From: Aquimarina brevivitae
GTDB lineage: Bacteria > Bacteroidota > Bacteroidia > Flavobacteriales > Flavobacteriaceae
Direction: 5' to 3'
Length of the DNA: 64,000 nt
Assembly (NCBI RefSeq): GCF_004216895.1
Contig: NZ_SGXE01000002.1
Span: 372,001-436,000 of the forward strand
The position numbers and the translations under genes are program-made. Shown here piece by piece: positions 53,849 through 62,737 of the stretch. Within the stretch, counting starts at the first letter, position 1. Each line of letters opens with the position of its first letter. The notes under the pieces were generated by a model. That model had not been told where the DNA came from. It searched no databases and worked only from the letters and a program-made list of their open reading frames with translations.

Positions 53849-56644
53849 ATGAGAAATTCAATTCTCTTAATTGTTAGTATTGCTTTTTTTTCCATATACG
53901 GTCAATCCGTTCGTATTGATTCGTTAGTAAAATTGTCAAAGTACGATGAAGCCTTGCGACTTGCCAAAAAACAATATGAGCAAGCAAACAAAGAGGAAGC
54001 CTTTTTAGAAATGGCTTTACTACAAAATGAAATAGCTGCGCTTTATTTTAAAAAGAATAATTATGACTCTACACAGGTTTACGCAAATAAAGCTTTAGCA
54101 GTAGGTACGACCAAACACTATCCAGAGGTAATTATGGGTGCATATTTGGCCTTGGCTAATATTCATTATGCTAAGTTCGAAGATTTAAAAGCACTTGCAC
54201 GCTATCAACAAATAGATTCTGTCGCTACTGCATATGAACACCAAGATGTATCACTAATTAAAGCGTATTTTAATAGAGGGAAAGTATTGCTACGAACTTA
54301 TAGTGTAAATGACACTTCGTATATCGGAAAAGCAGAAAATTATTTTAAAAAAGCAATTCATGTTGCCCAACAATTGGGCAATGAGTCCGAAGAGCATTAC
54401 GGGTACATTATGCTAGGCAACGTATATGGACAACGAGGTGAGTTTGAAAAGGCAATGCCTTTTTTTACGAAAAGCGCTGCTTATTTTGAAAAAACCAATT
54501 CTTACAAGGACTTATCCGGTATTTATTGGTCTTTAGGTATCATATATACAGATCTCAATGATTATCAAAAAGCAGATTATTATTATGCTAAGCGGCTTCA
54601 GCTGATGTTGGATAATGGTAATGAAGGGGATATTGCTAATGCCAAAAGAACATATGGTGGCTTTTTATATAGAATTAAGAATCACAGAGCGGCAATTCCA
54701 TATTTTACAGAGGCCTATGAGTATTACAAGGATTCAGATGCCGGCAGTAGTGGGATTTTGCTAGGCATTACCAAAAATTTGGCAGAATCTTATTTTAGGA
54801 TTAATGCATTTGAAGAATCTGCGACATTTTATGAGCTCTCTATGCGTTATCAGGATACACTAGACAGCAGAAAACAAAAGGAACTTGCCTTAGATCTTGA
54901 AGCTAAATATGAAACCCAACAAAAAGAACAAGAATTACAACTTTTAGCAGCTCAGAAGGAAACAATTGAACTGCAAAAATCAAAGCAACGTACCTTATTT
55001 GTTTTAGGGTTCTCTATAGTTTCATTAGTCGTTGTCTTTCTGTTTTTTTTACTGCGTAACCGTCAGAAAACACATAAAAAACTAAAGGAGTTAGACCAAG
55101 CAAAATCGAAATTTTTCGAAAATATTTCTCACGAGTTTAGAACTCCATTAACTTTAATTAGTGGTCCTATAGAGCAACAACTCAAATCTAAAAATTTAGC
55201 CCCTGTTGCCAAACGTAATTTGATAATTGCTAAGAATAATGCAAAGCGACTATTACAACTTGTTAATCAGCTACTAGATCTTTCTAAAATTGAAGCTGAT
55301 CAATATACGTTAGCTGTGCAGCAAGTGCAGTTAGATGAAACGTTATCCACATTAATCTCTTCATTTAGTTATCAGGCAGAGCTTAAAGGAATCGAACTTG
55401 TCACAGTAATAGATGGTACTGATGCTGTAGGATGGGTTGATTTGGATATTCTTGAAAAAGTAGTAACCAATTTAATGAGTAATGCTATTAAATTTACACC
55501 AGAGGAGGGAAAAATAACTTGTGGAGTAAAGTTAGGCAATGATGTGCTCTCTATCCAAATAGTAAATAATGGTGTTCACCTTACTGAAAATGAACTTGAA
55601 CATATTTTTATACGATTCCATTCTTCAAACGAAAATCAGTTGGGTACAGGAATAGGTTTAGCGTTGACCAAAGAATTAGTAGAAAGACATAAGGGAACAA
55701 TTGATGCAAATAGCGACACTAATTCAGTACGTTTTAGCGTCAAACTTCCAATATCGGAAAAGCTGTATCGGGATAACGAAAAGCTGCCAAAAGATATTAG
55801 CATCACGGAACTAAGCGATTTAAGTAATAAAGCGCCACAACTTCAAAAAATGCAGGATGAATATATTGAAGTAAGTAACACAAATGATGACTTACCAGTA
55901 GTATTGCTTATAGATGATAATGCTGATTTAAGAGCATATCTCTCTTCCTTATGTGTGGAAAAGTATATTGTATACACAGCAAAAGATGGTAAGGAAGGTT
56001 TTAGTAAGGCTAAACAATACGTTCCTGATGTAATCATCACCGATTTGATGATGCCTAATGAAGATGGTATTCAGTTGACCAAAAATGTAAAAGATAATAT
56101 CAATACCAGCCACATACCTATAATCATGCTTACTGCAAAATCAGGAGATGAAAATGTATTATCAGGTATCGAGACTGGTGCTGATGCTTACATAACCAAG
56201 CCATTTAATTCTGATATTTTATTAGCAACTATTGAAAATTTGCTTGTCTCCAGAAAAAAACTACAAGAACGCTTTAGTCAAGAAGTGTTACTTACACCTC
56301 AAGAGATTTCTATAGACTCTGTAGAACAAAAGTTTTTAATGAATATTAAAGAAATAATGGATCAAGAATTGGTGGAGAGTGACTTTACTGCAGAAAGCTT
56401 TGCCCAATCTATCGGTATGAGTAGAATGCAATTGCACCGAAAATTAAAAGCACTAACAGGATTGACAACCACAGAATTTATACGTACGCAACGCCTTAAA
56501 TTAGCAGCTGACTTATTGAGTAAATCCAATGCAAATGTTTCAGAAATTGGGTATGCCGTAGGGTTTAATAATCACTCTTATTTTACAAAATGCTTCAAAG
56601 AAGAGTTTGGTGTATCACCTTCAGACTACTCAAAAAGCAATTAG
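53849..56644 (+). CDS. TPR hybrid two-component regulator (kinase-receiver-AraC)
   Basis: 931 residues. A signal peptide (SILLIVSIAFFSIYG) is followed by about eight TPRs (25-360; ALANIHYAKFEDLKALARYQ, DLSGIYWSLGIIYTDLNDYQ). A membrane segment (about 384-405, FVLGFSIVSLVVVFLFFLL), HisKA (FFENISHEFRTPLTLI, His about 425), HATPase with NLMSNAIKFT and GTGIGLALTKEL, a receiver (about 680-800, VIITDLMMPNEDG) and a C-terminal AraC HTH (MSRMQLHRKLKALTGLTTTE, ending FGVSPSDYSKSN) follow. The G1 box is degenerate (IVNNGVHLTEN). This is a one-protein two-component system of the Bacteroidota type with TPR sensing. It probably controls the lipoprotein cluster downstream. Confidence 0.9.
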   Translation: MRNSILLIVSIAFFSIYGQSVRIDSLVKLSKYDEALRLAKKQYEQANKEEAFLEMALLQNEIAALYFKKNNYDSTQVYANKALAVGTTKHYPEVIMGAYLALANIHYAKFEDLKALARYQQIDSVATAYEHQDVSLIKAYFNRGKVLLRTYSVNDTSYIGKAENYFKKAIHVAQQLGNESEEHYGYIMLGNVYGQRGEFEKAMPFFTKSAAYFEKTNSYKDLSGIYWSLGIIYTDLNDYQKADYYYAKRLQLMLDNGNEGDIANAKRTYGGFLYRIKNHRAAIPYFTEAYEYYKDSDAGSSGILLGITKNLAESYFRINAFEESATFYELSMRYQDTLDSRKQKELALDLEAKYETQQKEQELQLLAAQKETIELQKSKQRTLFVLGFSIVSLVVVFLFFLLRNRQKTHKKLKELDQAKSKFFENISHEFRTPLTLISGPIEQQLKSKNLAPVAKRNLIIAKNNAKRLLQLVNQLLDLSKIEADQYTLAVQQVQLDETLSTLISSFSYQAELKGIELVTVIDGTDAVGWVDLDILEKVVTNLMSNAIKFTPEEGKITCGVKLGNDVLSIQIVNNGVHLTENELEHIFIRFHSSNENQLGTGIGLALTKELVERHKGTIDANSDTNSVRFSVKLPISEKLYRDNEKLPKDISITELSDLSNKAPQLQKMQDEYIEVSNTNDDLPVVLLIDDNADLRAYLSSLCVEKYIVYTAKDGKEGFSKAKQYVPDVIITDLMMPNEDGIQLTKNVKDNINTSHIPIIMLTAKSGDENVLSGIETGADAYITKPFNSDILLATIENLLVSRKKLQERFSQEVLLTPQEISIDSVEQKFLMNIKEIMDQELVESDFTAESFAQSIGMSRMQLHRKLKALTGLTTTEFIRTQRLKLAADLLSKSNANVSEIGYAVGFNNHSYFTKCFKEEFGVSPSDYSKSN

Positions 56645-56689
56645 TTTAATACAGCTAAATACGTCATCGTCCTGCATTATATCTACTGT

Positions 56690-56721
56690 GTTACATATGT
56701 AATAAACCTTGTTACATATGT
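56690..56721. promoter_or_regulatory. Tandem operator-like sites GTTACATATGT
   Basis: GTTACATATGT occurs at 56690-56700 and again at 56711-56721, start to start 21 bp, or two helical turns. The first lies within the perfect 12-bp palindrome TTACATATGTAA (56691-56702). It is downstream of the AraC-type regulator and about 300 bp upstream of the first lipoprotein gene. Spacing on the same helix face suggests cooperative binding. Confidence 0.4.
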
Positions 56722-56749
56722 TCCAATAGCTTTAATCGTATTAGAATAG

Positions 56750-56942
56750 CTTTGGAGTAAACAAACTCTATAGAACCCGCTTTTTAATGCCAAATGATAA
56801 GATGTCCCTTTACGGAAATTTAAAAGAAGTTCCGGATAAAAAGATTTATCTAAATATAAACGCTTTAGAAAAAGGTGAGTATGAATTGAATATTGTTTAT
56901 AAAAATAAAGTAGTGAAGACCACAACTTTTACAAAAAAATAA
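56750..56942 (+). pseudogene. Frameshifted remnant of a small protein gene
   Basis: Two frames together read like one protein. Frame one from about 56750 gives SKQTLYRTRFLMPNDKMSLY and then GN before going off. Frame two gives LKEVPDKKIYLNINALEKGE and YELNIVYKNKV up to TTTFTKK with a stop at 56940-56942. A single extra T in the T-run near 56818-56821 would explain the break. The C-terminal half has a clear beta-strand pattern. An ATG at 56793 could start a 49-residue product in frame two only. It is probably a decayed small exported protein. Confidence 0.35.
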
Positions 56943-57011
56943 AATTGAAATGTTAACTATTGCTCATTTCACAATACAAATTAATAGTTAACTTATAAAA
57001 ACACAGTCATC

Positions 57012-57998
57012 ATGAAAAATCACATAGCATTAATTTTATTAATTACGTTGTCACTTTATTCTTGTGACACTGACGACGATAGCGCATTACCGGCAGAAAC
57101 CGTTATAGTAGCAATTACTGACCAAACCGAAGAAGATCAAATGGGCGCATTTGCAGAGAATGCTATGGCCGTTTTTAATGGCAGTGTTTGGTCTGTCGGT
57201 GGCTACAATGCCTATTCTGGTGGCAACCGATCCAGTGATGTATGGAGAAGTAACAACGGCGTCAACTGGATATCGGTGACCAGTAATCAGTTTGCGGCAA
57301 GATCCGGGCATACCTTAACCGTTTATGACAATAAATTATGGCTTATTGGAGGTGTAGATACCAGTGGTAGTTATCTGGGAGATGTTTGGTCTTCTACAGA
57401 TGGCGAAAACTGGACTTTGGTAACCAGTACACCTGGCTTTTTAGATTCCGCTTACCACGAAGTTGTGGTGTTTGATAATAAAATGTTTTTGATTAAAATT
57501 TCAAACTCCACTGGCGATAATGTTTCTGTTTGGTCTTCTACCGATGGTTTGACCTGGTTGGAGGAGAATAATGCTGCTTTTGCTGCAAGAGAAAAGTTTG
57601 AAGCCGTAGTATTTAATGGTGCTATTTATGTTTTAGGAGGAAAAAACATAGGAACCATTTATGACGAAATTTGGCGAAGCACAGATGGTAGTACCTGGAC
57701 GGAAGTATCAACAACCGCAGCTTTCACCGCCAGACATTCGCATACAGCAACCGTTTATAATGATAAAGTTTGGATTGGAGGAGGCTTTGGGACCAGTGGA
57801 GCGCTTGGAGACTTATGGTACTCTTCGAATATGGTGAATTGGACCAGATATGAACCCTTACCTGCAGATCGCGGACTGTTTGATCACGCAGCGCTAAACT
57901 ATAGCGGGGAGATTTGGATTTTTGGAGGTTATGAGGGATTACCGGCAGGACCTTATGAAATGACCGGTAAAATTAGAAGTATAGAAGAATTACCTTAA
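57012..57998 (+). CDS. Six-bladed Kelch-like surface lipoprotein
   Basis: 328 residues. The signal MKNHIALILLITLSLYSCDT has a lipobox cysteine (Cys 18) followed by Asp-rich DTDDDS, a lipoprotein export signal. Six Kelch-like repeats of about 50 residues: AVFNGSVWSVGGYN, TVYDNKLWLIGGVD, VVFDNKMFLIKIS, VVFNGAIYVLGGKN, TVYNDKVWIGGGFG and LNYSGEIWIFGGYE, each paired with SxDGxxW. By family knowledge such propellers bind ligands or proteins at the surface. Two paralogues lie at 59955 and 62738. Confidence 0.85.
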   Translation: MKNHIALILLITLSLYSCDTDDDSALPAETVIVAITDQTEEDQMGAFAENAMAVFNGSVWSVGGYNAYSGGNRSSDVWRSNNGVNWISVTSNQFAARSGHTLTVYDNKLWLIGGVDTSGSYLGDVWSSTDGENWTLVTSTPGFLDSAYHEVVVFDNKMFLIKISNSTGDNVSVWSSTDGLTWLEENNAAFAAREKFEAVVFNGAIYVLGGKNIGTIYDEIWRSTDGSTWTEVSTTAAFTARHSHTATVYNDKVWIGGGFGTSGALGDLWYSSNMVNWTRYEPLPADRGLFDHAALNYSGEIWIFGGYEGLPAGPYEMTGKIRSIEELP

Positions 57999-58069
57999 CT
58001 TTACTAGACAATGTTAACCTTTGAATACTTACAACCACTAATAAGTAAACCATAACACAATAAACAGTC

Positions 58070-58567
58070 ATGAAAACAATGAAATCAATTTTTATTCTAG
58101 GTCTATTTGCATTTTTAATAAGTTGTAGCTCTGATGATGATGGTAATGTAACACAGACACCACAAAGTTTTGAGGAAATAACAGCAGAATATATCTCCTC
58201 ATTAGAAGCCGTAATGGGAGATGGTGTCATCACAGCAACAAATGATGCTGGCTTAGTCTGGACATCTGGAACTATCGTACTGTATAAAACAGACAGCGGT
58301 AGATTTGGAAAATTTAAAGTATTGAATATTGATCCAAGTGATAATTATAGCATGGTTATCGAAGCAGAGACCTATAATGAGGATGGTACGAGATATACCT
58401 TTGATGAATTCTTGGAAATAAGAGGAACTTTTTTCTTGGATCTTGATGAAATGACCATAGGCGAGAATAGTTTGGAGCCTAATGATTTTTGGTGGTTTAG
58501 ACCCGATGCTACTACTACACTATTAGATCCACTTAATGGAGCGGTATTTACAGAATGGAACCCATAA
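58070..58567 (+). CDS. Surface lipoprotein, hypothetical
   Basis: 165 residues. MKSIFILGLFAFLISCSSDD has a lipobox with the cysteine followed by Ser-Ser-Asp-Asp-Asp-Gly, the surface lipoprotein export signal. The mature part (about 150 residues) is a small beta-rich domain: AGLVWTSGTIVLYKTD, GRFGKFKVLNIDPSDNYSMV, TRYTFDEFLEIRG. I recognise no family. It is 71 bp after the Kelch gene and probably in the same operon. Confidence 0.75.
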   Translation: MKTMKSIFILGLFAFLISCSSDDDGNVTQTPQSFEEITAEYISSLEAVMGDGVITATNDAGLVWTSGTIVLYKTDSGRFGKFKVLNIDPSDNYSMVIEAETYNEDGTRYTFDEFLEIRGTFFLDLDEMTIGENSLEPNDFWWFRPDATTTLLDPLNGAVFTEWNP

Positions 58568-58635
58568 AACTTTGCATAACAGATTACCAAATTACCAATA
58601 AATAAACCAAAACAATAAAAACACACAGGTTGATT

Positions 58636-59907
58636 ATGAAAACGATTAAAATATTATTAACGCTTATTTTTATAGGAACAGTAAGTGCTGCTAATGCTCA
58701 ATTTTTTAAAAAATTAGCAAAGAAAGCAGAAAAAGCTGCTGAACGTACTGTTGAACGAAGAGTAGAAAAAGAAAGTCAAAAAGAAACGGATAAAGCCTTA
58801 GATGAGGTTTTTGAGGGAAAAGAGGAGAAAAAGAAGCGCAATAAAAAATCTAAAGATCCGGTTATTGGAACTTCCGATGATAACACCTCTCAAAATAGCA
58901 CTGATGTAAAGGTAGAAAGAGCTTCGGATTTTGAACCAGGAGCAGTAACCATTTTTGAAGATGATTTTTCCAGAGATAACCAAGGTGATTTTCCAGCCAA
59001 ATGGGATACCAATGGTAGTGGCGAAATTGTAGTGATTGAAGGAAAGAAATGGTTTAGAATAGGTGGTAAATCATTATACGTACCAATGATTAAAGAAACC
59101 TTACCCGAAAACTATACCATTGAATTTGATATGTATACTGTGGGTCTTGATCGCCAAACAAGTTCACAGTCTTGGATTGAATTATTGCTGCACGATTCAC
59201 CACGATTTGAACGTTCTACAGCTTCTGCAATGATAAAATTATCTCCTTGTCAGTTTATAAATTCTCCTGGATATATTGAGAAAAGAGAAAATGGAAAGCG
59301 CGTATTTTGGAATGAGATCGGTAAAGATTACCGAGATCTTATTAACGGTAAGTTACATATTGCTATTGCCGTTAATGGACCCAGAATGCGTTTATGGATG
59401 AACGATAATAAATTAATTGATGTTCCAAGAATGGTCCCTGCCACGGCAAATAAATTTAAACTTTTCGTAAGAGGACTCCGGGATGATACCGATAAAGACG
59501 AGGTATACATCACCAATTTTAGAGTAGGCAAAGCTGGTGTAGATAACAGAAGTAAGTTGATTACGGAAGGTAGGTTGAGTACTAATGCCATTCAGTTTAA
59601 ATCGGGTAGTGATGCTTTACTTACTGAGTCGTATAAAACCATAAGAGAAATTGCCCAGGTACTTGAGGATAATGCCGATGTGCGTATCAAAATCATAGGA
59701 CATACAGACTCAGACGGATCAGAATCTAGCAATTTGGAGCTGTCAAAAGAACGTGCTAAAGCAGTAAAGAATTCCTTAATCAACCAATATGGAATAGCGG
59801 CGGACAGAATAACTACAGATGGTAAAGGAGAATCTGATCCTGTGGCTTCTAACGACACTAGTGAGGGTAAGGCTCAGAACCGAAGGGTTGAATTTATCAA
59901 ACTTTAA
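58636..59907 (+). CDS. OmpA family protein with concanavalin-like central domain
   Basis: 423 residues from the ATG at 58636; a TTG six bases earlier is rejected. A signal peptide (MKTIKILLTLIFIGTVSAANA) is followed by a basic coiled segment (about 25-80). A LamG/concanavalin-like domain covers about 90-290 (FDMYTVGLDRQTSSQSWIEL). The C-terminal OmpA domain is at about 310-420, with the peptidoglycan-binding IKIIGHTDSDGSESSNLELS and KGESDPVASNDTSEGKAQNR. It probably tethers an outer-membrane assembly to peptidoglycan. Its position among surface lipoprotein genes suggests it anchors their complex. Confidence 0.88.
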   Translation: MKTIKILLTLIFIGTVSAANAQFFKKLAKKAEKAAERTVERRVEKESQKETDKALDEVFEGKEEKKKRNKKSKDPVIGTSDDNTSQNSTDVKVERASDFEPGAVTIFEDDFSRDNQGDFPAKWDTNGSGEIVVIEGKKWFRIGGKSLYVPMIKETLPENYTIEFDMYTVGLDRQTSSQSWIELLLHDSPRFERSTASAMIKLSPCQFINSPGYIEKRENGKRVFWNEIGKDYRDLINGKLHIAIAVNGPRMRLWMNDNKLIDVPRMVPATANKFKLFVRGLRDDTDKDEVYITNFRVGKAGVDNRSKLITEGRLSTNAIQFKSGSDALLTESYKTIREIAQVLEDNADVRIKIIGHTDSDGSESSNLELSKERAKAVKNSLINQYGIAADRITTDGKGESDPVASNDTSEGKAQNRRVEFIKL

Positions 59908-59954
59908 GTTCAGATAGAATGAATTGTTCTACTAACTATATTAAACTTTCACTG

Positions 59955-61211
59955 ATGAAAACTATTAAAAATATATTATTGTTATTGCTCGGATTATCAC
60001 TAAGTAATTGTAGTAGTGATGATAATGATGCAAATAATCTTCCACCTCAAAGCTTTAGTCTTATAGGTGTTACTGATGGGGCAATAGAAGTTGATGTACT
60101 ACCTACATTTAGATGGGAAAATGCTATTGATCCAGAAGGGCAAGCTGTGACCTATCGAATTTTGTTAGATACTAACAGTACCCCACAAGCTGTTTTATCT
60201 GAAGGGATTACTTCTACTTCATTTACGGCTAGTAATCGATTACTACTAGCTACGCAATATTATTGGCGTATAGAAGCCACTGATGCATCTGGTAACACTA
60301 CACAGAGTGACATTTATAGTTTTACGACACGGAATTTAAACCTTACAGATAATTTAGTTATTGAAAATGCTACATTTCCAGGAAGAAGAAATCATAGTTC
60401 CGTAGTATTTGATGGTAAAATCTGGGTGATTGGAGGTCAACAAGATTTGGCGACTAACAGTGCTAGTAATGATGTTTGGTTTAGTGAAGATGGTAGTACT
60501 TGGACTGCAGCTACATTGAGCGCACCTTTTACAGCTCGTGCTAATCATACTTCCGTAGTTTTTGATAATAAAATTTGGGTTATTGGAGGTTTTGATGCCG
60601 CAGCCAATTATAGGAATGACGTTTGGTTTAGTAGTGATGGTATAAATTGGTCTGAAGCGACAGCAGATGCACCATTTTCAGCAAGATTAGGTCATTCCTC
60701 GGTTGTCTATGATAATAAAATCTGGGTGATTAGTGGTAGAAGTGCAGCGGGTTATGAAAGCGATGGATGGTATAGTACTGATGGAATCACTTGGGTTCCT
60801 GCTACAGAAAGTGCAGACTTTATAGGAAGAACAGGGCATTCAACCGTTGTTTTTGATAATGAAATGTGGATGATTTGTGGTAGAGATCTTTCTGGCGCAT
60901 TTGCTGAGATATGGCATAGTAGTAATGGAAATGATTGGACAACAGTTGCTGCCGACTTATCAATGCTTGCAAGAAGTACGCATAGTACTGTAGTTTTTGA
61001 TAATAAATTATGGCTCACTGCAGGTGCTAATGATACACAGCGCTTAAATGATATTTGGTATAGTGATGACGGTATCACTTGGAATGAATTAACGGCAACA
61101 GCTTCATTTAGCGCTAGAGTAGGGCATAGCTCAGTGGCTTTTGATAATCAAATATGGGTTATTGGGGGGTATGATGGAGATGAACAAAACGATGTTTGGG
61201 CCTTTGATTAA
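59955..61211 (+). CDS. Six-bladed Kelch-like surface lipoprotein with FnIII-like domain
   Basis: 418 residues from the ATG at 59955 (MKTIKNILLLLLGLSLSNCS, then SDDNDANN, an export-signal motif). An upstream ATG at 59919 would add 12 residues ahead of the signal and is not used. A FnIII-like module (about 25-125; AIDPEGQAVTYRILLD, YYWRIEATDASGN) comes first. Six Kelch-like repeats follow, each about 55 residues, with strongly alike sequences: SSVVFDGKIWVIGG, TSVVFDNKIWVIGG, SSVVYDNKIWVISG, STVVFDNEMWMICG, STVVFDNKLWLTAG and SSVAFDNQIWVIGG. The regular repeats suggest recent amplification of blades. Confidence 0.88.
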   Translation: MKTIKNILLLLLGLSLSNCSSDDNDANNLPPQSFSLIGVTDGAIEVDVLPTFRWENAIDPEGQAVTYRILLDTNSTPQAVLSEGITSTSFTASNRLLLATQYYWRIEATDASGNTTQSDIYSFTTRNLNLTDNLVIENATFPGRRNHSSVVFDGKIWVIGGQQDLATNSASNDVWFSEDGSTWTAATLSAPFTARANHTSVVFDNKIWVIGGFDAAANYRNDVWFSSDGINWSEATADAPFSARLGHSSVVYDNKIWVISGRSAAGYESDGWYSTDGITWVPATESADFIGRTGHSTVVFDNEMWMICGRDLSGAFAEIWHSSNGNDWTTVAADLSMLARSTHSTVVFDNKLWLTAGANDTQRLNDIWYSDDGITWNELTATASFSARVGHSSVAFDNQIWVIGGYDGDEQNDVWAFD

Positions 61212-61263
61212 CCGGTGCAATCGAACTAAAAAATAAACATAAAGCATACATAAATATATAGTC

Positions 61264-61965
61264 ATGAAGATAATTAAATTAATACCTCTGATTTGTTGCC
61301 TACTAATCCTTATCAGTTGTAGTAGTGATGATGATGGTAACGCTCGTACAGGTTTTTTTCCTAATGAAATAGTTCTAACAACAAATGCTGATGGTACTTC
61401 AAATACCACAAGTTTTACGTATAATACCAATAATCAAATAGCTGAAGCTAATTTTGGTGGACAAATAGTGACATTCTCCTATAATGAGCAGGGTTTGATA
61501 AACGAATTTAATGTCGGCTCAGCTGCTGAATCCTACAGTATTCAATATTCAGGGTCTACCGTAGTCAGTTTTACAAATCTCGATACCAATGATGTAATAC
61601 CTGTTTCTTACACGGATGGTACTTATGATTTTGACGGTAGCACCTTCACCTTAGATGCAAACAACCGATTTATTAGTGGTAGTGGAACATTAGCCGTAAC
61701 TTATAATGAAGAAGAAGGTCCTTTTACAGAAGTAGCATTTCAACCTGTTTTATTTTTTATCGGGGCAGGCGCAGTGGCAAGGATAAGTTATTTTTTCTCA
61801 GTAAATGAAGTTAATTCTTTTACAATACCCTTGGGTGGTGAGTTGACTTGCACTACCACAAGAAACAGTGATGGAAACATATCTTCAGTGGCTGCACGAA
61901 GCGGTGATGGTACGTTAATATATACCTATACGATGAGCTATGAACAAAGAACCATCAACAATTAA
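61264..61965 (+). CDS. Surface lipoprotein with YD-like beta repeats
   Basis: 233 residues. The signal KLIPLICCLLILISCSSDDD has a lipobox and the export signal SSDDDG after the cysteine. The mature part is beta-strand rich, with repeated short units of the form FTYNTNNQIAEA, FSYNEQGLINEF, IQYSGSTVVSF and VTYNEEEGPFTEV, similar to DUF4595/YD-repeat-like proteins of Bacteroidota. Probable surface exposure. It is 52 bp after the second Kelch gene. Confidence 0.75.
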   Translation: MKIIKLIPLICCLLILISCSSDDDGNARTGFFPNEIVLTTNADGTSNTTSFTYNTNNQIAEANFGGQIVTFSYNEQGLINEFNVGSAAESYSIQYSGSTVVSFTNLDTNDVIPVSYTDGTYDFDGSTFTLDANNRFISGSGTLAVTYNEEEGPFTEVAFQPVLFFIGAGAVARISYFFSVNEVNSFTIPLGGELTCTTTRNSDGNISSVAARSGDGTLIYTYTMSYEQRTINN

Positions 61966-61977
61966 AAAAATAAAATT

Positions 61978-62646
61978 ATGAAATATTTTTTCTTAGTCAT
62001 TATAGTCCTACTCTCGGTTGGTGTAAGTGCACAAAATAACTGTTCGGATTTTTATCCATCAGGTGAAGGCAAAACCTATGTAGTTCATCACTTCAATAAA
62101 AAAGATAAATTGACTTCCATTACGGAGTCAACTATTACAGATGTATCTTCAGATGGGCTCAAAGTTAAGTCTGAAGTGAAAGAGGATGATGGCGATAGTA
62201 TTGTGGTAGGTACTTATGATGTAAAATGTGATGGAGAAAACACTTGGATTGAACCTGAAGCATTAGTATCTCCAGGCTTGATGGAACAATATCAAAATAT
62301 GGAGTACTCCATTAGTGGAAATGGTTTGCAAATTCCTAATTCCCTTACTGTCGGCCAGAGTTTACCAGATGGAGAGGTGTTGATGAGTGTAGATGCCGGA
62401 GTGATGAAGATGAATGTTTCCATAGTAATGACGGATAGAGAGGTGGTTAGAAAAGAAAGTGTCACTACCGATGCAGGTACGTTTGATTGTTTTGTTATTA
62501 CCTATTCCAATACGATAGAAATGGGAATTCGAAAGACTTATAATTGCACGCAATGGATTGCGCAAGGTGTTGGTATGGTAAAAGAGGAATCCTATAAGCA
62601 AAATGGTAAAAGGATGTCTAAAAGCCTTCTGCAACAAATTAAATAA
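61978..62646 (+). CDS. TapB/DUF3108-like secreted protein
   Basis: 222 residues with a signal peptide (KYFFLVIIVLLSVGVSA). The mature sequence is a beta-barrel-like domain with LTSITESTITDVSSDGLKVK, GVMKMNVSIVMTDREVV and a conserved end FDCFVITYSNTIEMGIRKTY, then AQGVGMVKEESY. Family resemblance is to the TapB/DUF3108 type of periplasmic proteins. It starts 12 bp after the preceding lipoprotein gene, in the same operon. It is the only non-lipidated secreted product here besides the OmpA protein. Confidence 0.7.
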   Translation: MKYFFLVIIVLLSVGVSAQNNCSDFYPSGEGKTYVVHHFNKKDKLTSITESTITDVSSDGLKVKSEVKEDDGDSIVVGTYDVKCDGENTWIEPEALVSPGLMEQYQNMEYSISGNGLQIPNSLTVGQSLPDGEVLMSVDAGVMKMNVSIVMTDREVVRKESVTTDAGTFDCFVITYSNTIEMGIRKTYNCTQWIAQGVGMVKEESYKQNGKRMSKSLLQQIK

Positions 62647-62737
62647 AGAGGGGTTCCCTGGAGCTATATCCAGTGAAAGATACAAAATATGAGCAGTGAC
62701 AATTTTAAGATAGAAAATTAACATTAAATAATTAACC

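Noticed and set aside
56683..56925. 80-codon minus-strand frame
   Set aside because: It lies opposite the frameshifted remnant and the palindromic sites and has no coding character.
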